64,000 nt of DNA from Yamagishiella unicocca. Lineage: Eukaryota > Chlorophyta > Chlorophyceae > Chlamydomonadales > Volvocaceae. Numbering within the stretch: the first letter of the stretch is position 1; the number at the start of each line of letters is the position of its first letter. Below the pieces are notes generated by a model, which saw only the letters and a program-made list of their open reading frames with translations, searched no databases and was not told the DNA's origin. The stretch lies in contig BDSL01000071.1 in NCBI GenBank assembly GCA_003116995.1, positions 124,001-188,000 on the forward strand, in the 5' to 3' direction. Both the position numbers and the translations under genes were made by a program. This document shows, in pieces, positions 56,507-64,000 of the stretch.

Positions 56507-58813
56507 GCGGGTTGACCGTATCATTTTCACCACGCGCGCGCAACGCGGCGCGCGCGCCAAAGCGCGCCCCGCGCGCGCGAAAAGTCGGGAAGGCAGGCTT
56601 GTGCGGCAGGTTCTCATGGCTTCTTGTGAGGCAGGAGTTGGTCGACGCAGTTGGCACATGACGTTTCGGAAGCGTTACGGAGAGCCGCTGGGGCGGCGAG
56701 AGCTCGGGTACGAACAATGCAAGTCCTTCCGTGTCCTCCCCTCTTCTCTGGCGATTTCGTCAGCGCACAGGAAATCCTCGAAGTTTCGGGGGCGGCAGCG
56801 TGTTGGCTAGTGCATCACCGGAGGCCATCTGTGTCACGATGCTGGCGCCCCGTCGGCTTGACCAGTATTAAGTTGATTCACGTAATTAAGGCACGCTGGA
56901 AACGGGCGGAGCGAAGCATTGTGGGAAGGATTGAGGCTTGGTTAGGAGCATTTGATGTCGTGGAGGCCAGCAGCCGCGTCAGACCTGCAGGCCCCAACCG
57001 CTGGACGCCGTCAATCGCGGTGCTCAAGCATCGCGGCTGGGCGTTGCCTTGGGGAGTTTTGTCACGAAACGCTGCCGAGTAATACATGTATTTATCGCGC
57101 CGCGCAGGCAACACCAGTACACGTTACGTCATGTGTCAGGTAACCACTGTAATTCTGCTGTCGCATACGCCTTCATAAGCACGAGGCAAGTAGGGCGCAT
57201 GGCGATTCCGGGCGCTGTTCCGGGTGCTCAATGAAACAGTGAAGAAAGGAATGTGAAGCTGTAAGGACGCAATAAACATGGTGGAAGACACAAGCGATCG
57301 ATGGCTTGTAACCGGGAAACGTAATTGATGTTCCAACCCGCCAGGGGATCCTCTAGAATCTTGCATTTTAAGTGCGTGCCACGGTGAACTAAGAGGCATT
57401 CATTCGGGACGTGACGGACTGACGGTGTGTCAGAACCGGCTCGACGAAAAGGAATCTACATGGGCACAATGAATGGCAGCGAGCGTTGCCCCTCGTCACC
57501 GTCTTGACTTCTTGAGGCTTCAAGGTTGGGAACGCGGTCACGATGGCGACATGATTGGACGCGACGTAAGGTGCTCGTTATGAGACATATGGGCCCATTA
57601 CTGAAGCCGAAGGGCTTCCGATGGATTCGATCAAACAGCTGATTATTTTAGCAATGGCAGCGGGGCGCGGTAAGTTCCTTATTGCTTCTTCGGCAGGCTT
57701 TAACCGTTCACAGTGAGAGTGTGAGACCCTTCATTTCTAGCCCAGAAGCAATCTGTGCTCGTGTCTAAATTGTGCGATGGGCAAAGCAACAGGAATTTCT
57801 TTGGCAGTTATTGTCGTAATCAAGATTACCCCCTGGTTGCCAGCCAGCGCCAGGGCGCCCCCAAAGCCCCCAACGGGAAGGGTCCAGAAGAAAAAACTCC
57901 CCAAGGATCCCGGCCTTCCTATTGTACAGGAATGGCACTGGTGCACGATTGTGTTGCGGGGGAGGGAAGACACGCAGGCGCATCGGTTTGTACCTTCCAC
58001 GCACAGGCACACAGCATAGCACGGCCGTGCACGGCAGAGGTTTAGGGATACACGCTTTCACAGTCGCCGGGGCTGCCGGGCCGTGGCATGCAATAATAGG
58101 ATCTAAATCACATCTAATTCATACCATTTTACGTATAGCTATGGAGTGACGGATCGAGCTGCATGTGGTAGGCTTTCAGGGGGGGCCGAACCGGCCACCC
58201 AAAAAGTGCAGGAAGCGAAACCCAAGAAACGGAGCGACAGCGTTTCTTCATAGACGCTTTTGGTATGGTGCAGTTCTGGTGCTGCTTGTTACAGTTATAA
58301 CACAACAGTTGCCGTTTTTTGTTCAACTTGTAGGAAATCAGTCGGCGAGGGACAGCGAGGGCGGCCCGCGGGCCTTGCTTGCAAAGCGGCATCACTGAGT
58401 TTACCTGCTATGTAGAAACTCTTGGTAAATTATCTTTGTAAACCCACGGCCGCAAAAAAGATATTGTTGCGGTGGCAAAAAATATTGCATGCCTTATTCA
58501 CCCACGTGAGCGACTGGAGGCATGACGGGCTCAAAGTGAGTCCATCAGGAAGCGCTGAGTTTTTAAGAGGCCGCGTTGATAAGAACTCCAACCAAAATGG
58601 CTGTTGGTTTTCCCTTTCAGGCGAAAAGGAGGTCTACAGACGGACGCAGGATCCGACTTGTACGGAAAAGGTCTGCCACCTCAGGCTGTTAAACTCCTAT
58701 TCGCCTCTCTGTCAATCTAACACATCTGTGGGAATATTTTTGTATTTCTTTCACACTATATCACATACTAATCTACGAAGCGTTTGCTACCATTACATTT
58801 TCCCACTAGTATT
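56507..58813. other. Intergenic between CFAP298 and RING-CH gene
   Basis: No convincing gene. A GC-only near-palindromic block (CGCGCGCGCAACGCGGCGCG and similar) lies at 56537-56580. A 143-codon frame at 56651-57082 (ending ...LKHRGWALPWGVLSRNAAE) has no known domain; it may be transposon debris. TGTAA motifs at about 57148, 57258 and 57305 could end the CFAP298 transcript. Confidence 0.4.
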
Positions 58814-61300
58814 ATGGCCGCGGCAGTATCCGTCCCTTCGCTTCCTCGTCTTGATTCTGGTCAGCGTTTTGAGTCCGTTGGAGCCAACGACACCGAGGAG
58901 TGTTGGATTTGTCTGTCTAGCGCTGGATTGCTGACGCGACCCTGCGAATGCCCACGCGTTTGCCATCGGGAATGCATCGCGACGTGGCAGCTCACCAACT
59001 ATGGTCGAAGGCAAGTTGCTGAACTATTGAGTCGACTTCCAGGCCTGCAAGGGAATATTGAGTGAATTGGCAGTGGCTTTGGACCTGCCTTTTGGCGCGA
59101 ACTCTAGGCACTATCACGTATCAGCTGCGTTTGGAGTCGTGCAGTGGTACACTCAGGCTAATCGTTACCTCGAGGGAGTCGAGTTTCCAAACTCTTGCTC
59201 ATGCATTGATAATGCCCGTAGAGAGGAGAACTTCTGTCGCTTCTGCAACAAGCGGCTTCCAGCGCTTTGGAAGCCCGATCCTACGCAGGAGCTCGTCAAG
59301 GAGGAGCTTAGGGTAGCGCCGGTAATGGCAGTCAGGTCAGTGCAAAATGGGGCGCTCGCTGCGTCATTCAAGGCGAACCACCCGCCGCCGCGTCGCCTTT
59401 ACCTAGACATTGATCTCCGTGCTACCCTTATAATTTATTAGGCTGGTTTGGATTTCTGCTGCTAAATACGAGTCGAACTTGGCGGGCTTCGTTTGGCGAA
59501 TCGCCGCGACAAAGTGGCAGACCGAACGACCCGAGCATTGTACAGTCCTACGATGGATGTTGACGCATATTGTATCTTATGACACGGATGTCCAGCGATC
59601 GCTGCCCCTTAAGACCGCAAGTGCATGATAACCTCACATCGTATGGCCTTGTTATTCGCCTTAATCACGTTGGCATGTGTGTCTGTTTTCAGGTACAACG
59701 GCCCTGAGGGTACGCGCGAGTTCAAACTGCGCGTGCGGCCCGGGCCCGAGGGACTCGCCATGTTCAAGGCGCACTTGAAGCAAATCCTCGGCTTTGATGT
59801 TGGGCCCGAGTTCGACGTCACCTTCGAGTAAGCATAGCATCAGTAGCTCCATGTCATTGTCTCGGGTGGTCCCTTCCGATCACGAACAACTCTAGCTCTT
59901 ACGAACGTCACGCTTGTTGACGATGGCGACCCTGCCCTCCACACTACACCGAAACGCGACGCCCGGTGTATGGTGGCCGTTGGCATTGATTACGCCCTCC
60001 CTGGTTTGTCAGCAGCAATGCTCATCCCGGTTTCCCCGCGCCTCCTGCCCCTTTCGCCACGCAAAGGTGCCAGATGCCAGCTACGGGTTCAATGGTGACA
60101 CTTTCTGGCCTCAACGCCTATGGCGCTGCTACCCACTGCGCTGCCCTGCTGGCAGCAAACAAGGCTAGTGGCCCACAGCCGGCGCCTGCAGCAACCGCCG
60201 CGGGCCCTGCTACGCTTACGGCCCGGCAGCACTGTGCCACACACTCACGGACACCCCTCGCGTCAGCGGCACCCGTATCATCGCGTCCGGCGGCTGGCGA
60301 CCGCCGTGCTTGCCAGACGGGGTATCTGCCTTCCAGGCCCAACCCATGCGTGCCGCCCTCTCTTTGGACAAGCGCCCAGCACCAGGCGCTCGCCACGCAC
60401 GCAGCCATGTGGACCCACCAGCGGGACCGGGGCCACACGGCACGCAGCGTCAGCACACGGCGACGATTCGCACGAGCGGCATCCGACAACGTCCTGAACG
60501 AGGGTGGCGCGGAGTACAACCCAGCCCAGGATCTGTACGACGAGCTGCTGCCGTTTGGGCCCCGAGATGTCATGATAGCCACACCCATCGAAACGTTGGG
60601 CATGAGTTACGGCCCACCCACGACGACCAGCGTCGGCCGTGAGGGGCAGCATCAGCTGGCAGCGTCGCCGCACCCGGCAAGCTCTGGCGCCAGGACACGG
60701 GTGCGTTTGAGTGGGCAGCTGCCGAGTTGCGATGACTCATACGGATCGTGTGCCGGTATGGATGGATGGCACCCAGGCCGAAGAACCAACCCAATCTTTG
60801 CGCTCCGCCGCGCGCGTAGCTCTGCTCGCAGCAATGTGCATGGATGCTCCTTTAGTTGTGTTGTAACGCCAGTCTTGTTGCAGAGGTGTAAGGCAGACGA
60901 GACGCTGACAGCATTACCTTTCCTCTGATTGCAGGTTCTCGGGGGCCCCCTGGATCGATTCGCCGGTCCGTCATCCGCCACGAGTCCATTTGCGTTCAGG
61001 TCGCGGAGCTCGGTGACCGATACACCAGGAGGGCCGATGAGTGCACTTAGTGTGGGGTCAGATGGCAGCTCCATGTTGGGTCCGGCCAGCAGCAGCAGCG
61101 ACAACAGCAGCAAGCCCAGCAGCGGGCTGCTGTCAACAAGCTCGCTTCCGCCGGCGCCTGACGCCCGCAGCCGGGAGTGCTCGGAGCCGTTGCACACGCG
61201 GCCATCGCCCAGTAAGCTGCACTTGCCTGATGTTTTGAGGAACACGGCGAAGCGCACGATGCATTCACTCATGCGGGCCCTTCGGCAGAGCAAGAAGTGA
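58814..61300 (+). CDS. RING-CH (RINGv, MARCH-type) zinc finger protein, probable E3 ligase
   Basis: Five exons give 481 aa: 58814-59010, 59222-59335, 59693-59827, 60067-60700, 60935-61300. The RING-CH finger is complete only when exons 1 and 2 are joined: Cys30, Cys33, Cys44, Cys46, His51, Cys54, Cys71, Cys74, a C4HC3 set with the C-x-C spacing typical of the class. The joining intron begins AG|GCAAGT, the consensus of GC-AG introns, and ends TAG. A second conserved-looking segment at about 105-185 (EFKLRVRPGPEGLAMFKAHL, VGPEFDVTFECQMPATG, LSGLNAYGAATHCAALLAAN) resembles a small alpha/beta fold but I cannot name it. The C-terminal 290 residues are disordered and Ser/Pro/Arg-rich. No transmembrane segments are seen, unlike animal MARCH ligases, so it is probably soluble. 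Substrates are unknown. Confidence 0.8.
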
Positions 61301-63471
61301 GGTGCGACGCAGCGTTTGTCATCGTTGTTGCTAGGGGTTTTGGACCAAAAATAAAATTTCATATGCGCTCTGCTAGTATCCAGTTTGTGAGGCCATTTGT
61401 CGAGATAGTGTCGCCTTATCGTATTTACCGTGGCGCGCGCCTGTCCAGCGTACTTACGTCGTGTTAAGACAAGAGGAGTTCATGAGGTGATGGGCTTGTT
61501 GCCCCGCCTGCCGGCGATGATTGAACGCAATATGCAGTGCCTAGAGATATCCTTCCTGTCTGACATATATAAGCGCCGCATACATGCGGTGACGGGCTGG
61601 CGTTGCACGTGCGGGGTACACTTTGCAGCGATGATTGAAAAGTATTGTTGGGGCGAGGTGCTTCCGGGGCCTTGGACCAATTTGATGTTAGGGCGCCCTT
61701 TTCGTCTGCTTAGTCGGATTCGTCGTTTAGATAAATAAATACATGTCATCTCATTATGACTGGCTGAAAGCACTCGGCAAGGCACTGATGCCCAGCACAT
61801 GCACTGATGCCCAGCACATATGCTGGGCATATTGGTATGCGTAAGTGGGCCATGCGTTCACGTGGCAGTGAGGGGTTTGAGCCAGTGACGTCCCCGCTGG
61901 CATTTGAAATGGTTGGAGGGACATTTTAGTTATTTGAGAAGGCACTGTTATCTGGGCCCTAGGGCCTCAGGGCAGCAGCGCAGGGCGTGGTTATGAGCAT
62001 CGCCGCTGTGCAGTTTTCGAGGCAAGGGAAAAAGCATTAGCAGTGACGAGTCGTTTGTCCTTCGGAACGACCTCATGTCGATCTGTGTTGCGCGCAGTTT
62101 CCGACCGCACTGGATCTAAACCGCATGGTACTGTGTGTAGTTGTAGAGGGCCGGGTCTGAGCAAGGCGGGTGATGAGTCGCCCACAAGTCTATCCACGGG
62201 GGCCGGTCTCGCCGCGCTATATCCTCGATTTAACCTGGCTTGAAATTTTTGTTGCCTTCCAGTTGCCTGCGTTTATTTGTTTTTGACTCCCCTCGCGTGA
62301 TGAGAGAGGCTTGCCGCCAGCTTTGCGCAGAGCTGGTGGTATGGAACAGTGATGCGTTATTGTGAGGGAGCTTGCGTGAGGAGGCGCTGGTTGTTTGGTA
62401 TCGGGACAGTGACGTTGATAGACCGGAAGATCTTTTTGGCGGTCCCGAATGCCCGTGAGAGATGAAGAACGTTTGTTATGTTTTATCGGCATGGTTTTTG
62501 GGCCATGCCTATGGAAGGAGATGCATGTCGATACGTATGCTGGGAAATTGCCTACTGCCCAAATGAGTGGCATTCCGCACTGGAAATTACTAGCGATGGT
62601 GAGTGAAGCACGTGTTGTTTGTGCCCCTTTTTCAAGCGCGCACTGCTCTTAGGGTATACTTTCTATTCAAAATTCAAATCCTTGTACGCGATCCTCCGGA
62701 TCCGCTGGGGTCGGGATGCCTCAATGGGAGAGTCCCTTTACTGCAACACTGTCGCCTCCACCACACCGCCTCCAACATTCAGGCGTCTTCAATGACGCTG
62801 TGTTCCTCCTTTACCCTGCCAGCTAGACGCGCTAGCTTCAGGATTTACCATAGGCCTTCCAAGTTGCACTCGCTTTGCCTACTCGTCTGCACAAATAGAA
62901 CCGATGCTTCTCGCCTAACAACACGGGGATGTCACGCCTCGCGCAAATCACTTGTCCGCCATTATTAGCGCCTAGGCTGCGAACGTATTGTGCCGGCTGA
63001 CCGGGAGCCAAAGTGTCATGCTCCACAGCGTGGTGCTTCTGCTCTCGACTTTATTGCCAGCTGTTGCTGGGTGGCGCGGGATCTCCTGCCGACTCCCGTC
63101 TTGGCCCTGCCGTCCGGGGTTGGGCCTTGGGCCGCTCTTCATGTGCTTTTTGTTGTCACCCTTCCCGCCCTCCAAGACCGAAACGTGTGCCCTATCAATC
63201 AACTACCGATGGTCGCTGTGTTGTCAATTCTGTAAATGAGGCACGCGAAGCAACTTCGTGGTATAGTAACACACTGAGTGTCGGCCGGAGGCGCCTCCTA
63301 CCTGAGCACCGCCTCCCCTGCATTGCCCATGTGCCCTAGCCCGGCTGAGCCGCGCCTCCCACAGTACGCCCCAAATAGGGCCAACCCCCTCACCTCCCAA
63401 ACTCAACCATCTCCTAGCTCCTACCAGTACGACCACAAGGGCCAAGGGAAGCAGGGGTGAGCCCTGCGCGC
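61301..63471. other. Intergenic between RING-CH gene (+) and right-edge gene (-)
   Basis: No gene recognised. A 102-codon frame at 61430-61738 (MARACPAYLRRVKTRG...) has no known domain. Near 61807-61830 a perfect inverted repeat occurs: ATGCCCAGCA, CATA loop, TGCTGGGCAT, preceded by a direct copy of one arm. Other frames are short. Confidence 0.4.
61807..61830. repeat. 10-bp perfect inverted repeat with 4-bp loop
   Basis: ATGCCCAGCA-CATA-TGCTGGGCAT, with an additional direct copy of TGATGCCCAGCACAT just before it. It could form a small hairpin; no gene context. Confidence 0.7.
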
Positions 63472-63747
63472 TCAATGCCCTCGCCGGTGGCCTGCCAGCC
63501 CCAATCCCAACGCCGCGTCATCATCGTCATCGTCGTCGTCTCCGCCGCTGTCTTCACCGCCGAAGCCGTCAACGCGCCCTGCGGTGCTCGGCGCATCAGG
63601 GGCTCGCCCCAGCCCCGCGGCGCCGAGTGCACGTGTTGGGCCCTGCGGCGGGCGGTCGGGGAGGAGCTCCTTCTGCGCCGGGGCCCGCAGGGGGCCGAAC
63701 AAAGGCGCGCCCCGCACTGCCGGCTGCGTGGTCGCCAGCATGAGCTC
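63472..63747 (-). CDS. Last exon of an unidentified minus-strand gene (5' part outside window)
   Basis: A 91-residue C-terminal exon starts after a TACAG acceptor at 63752-63748 (ELMLATTQPAVRGAPLFGPL...) and ends with an acidic Asp run (GGDDDDDDDD) and a short tail before TGA. The minus-strand sequence at the window edge (64000 downward) reads GTGAGTGG, a consensus donor, so 63748-64000 looks like a complete 253-bp intron. The upstream exon lies beyond the window. The sequence is low complexity and I do not recognise the family. Confidence 0.5.
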   Translation of the reverse strand, partial: ELMLATTQPAVRGAPLFGPLRAPAQKELLPDRPPQGPTRALGAAGLGRAPDAPSTAGRVDGFGGEDSGGDDDDDDDDAALGLGLAGHRRGH

Positions 63748-64000
63748 CTGTACGGCACGCCACCAGGATTTTGCAAGACATGTACCGCAAGTGTGTGACT
63801 CCTCAAGTTACTATTTGTATGGAAGCTAGCTATCAATAGTATATGGCGCGGGGTAGGGTGCGAGGGCGGCGGATGTCACTGCTCCGGCAGCAACGCAGCA
63901 GCGCAACAATGCGACAACGCAACAGTGCGACAACGGCGGCTCCCACACCGGGGTGACAGGTCCCACAGCCGCAGCACTTCAGACATTGCGCGCCACTCAC

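Noticed and set aside
56651..57082. 143-codon + strand frame after CFAP298
   Set aside because: No known domain, no splice partners, and an irregular composition; possible transposon debris, not a supported gene.
61430..61738. 102-codon + strand frame
   Set aside because: No domain, no exon partners; kept only as a note in the intergenic entry.

Overview
This is intron-rich nuclear DNA from a flagellated green alga, most likely a chlamydomonadalean (volvocine-type) species. Coding exons are GC-rich, with runs of Ala, Gln and His codons. Most splice donors are GTGAGT, GTAAGT or GTGCGC/G, and many introns hold minisatellites. The gene set also fits: an expansin, an EndoU RNase, multi-Kazal secreted proteins, RING-CH and Myb/SANT proteins, and two ciliary/centriolar proteins. 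I saw no rRNA, tRNA, CRISPR or prokaryotic operon structure. Exon joins were worked out by hand from splice signals and checked for phase closure; the species is not identified.

Layout. At the left edge (2-4590, + strand) are exons of a coiled-coil/helical-repeat protein running in the same phase into a GrpE-type co-chaperone, either two genes or one fusion. Next on the + strand are an expansin with an interrupted second domain and a Pro-rich tail (5015-8325) and an EndoU-family endoribonuclease (9436-12661). The minus strand from 14767 to 26816 holds two related secreted proteins: KAZ-A (11 exons, 1127 aa, ten Kazal domains) and KAZ-B (6 exons, 350 aa, four Kazal domains). They share a C-terminal cysteine domain and a phase-0 exon pair. 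Between 27.9 and 29.0 kb lies the 3' part of a LINE-type retrotransposon.

On the right half are: a 204-aa acidic disordered protein starting MGCGSS, whose start codon is the last codon of its exon (29494-31989, +); a class IV-like histone deacetylase with an N-terminal extension resembling an organelle-targeting sequence (33244-36391, -); a large Myb/SANT factor of the Reb1/DMTF type (37263-43090, +); a 19-exon coiled-coil protein resembling CCDC57 (45262-53515, -); head-to-head with it across 462 bp, the CFAP298/FBB18/C21orf59 orthologue (53978-56506, +); and a RING-CH protein whose first intron is GC-AG (58814-61300, +). A last exon of a further minus-strand gene lies at the right edge.

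The proteins suggest cell-wall/extracellular work (expansin, Kazal pair), organelle protein folding (GrpE), nuclear or organelle regulation (HDAC, Myb) and cilium assembly (CCDC57-like, CFAP298). They do not form one pathway. The most unusual content is the Kazal pair with its unnamed 8-Cys companion module, the possible helical-repeat/GrpE fusion, the MGCGSS protein, and a short SINE-like repeat recurring in several introns.
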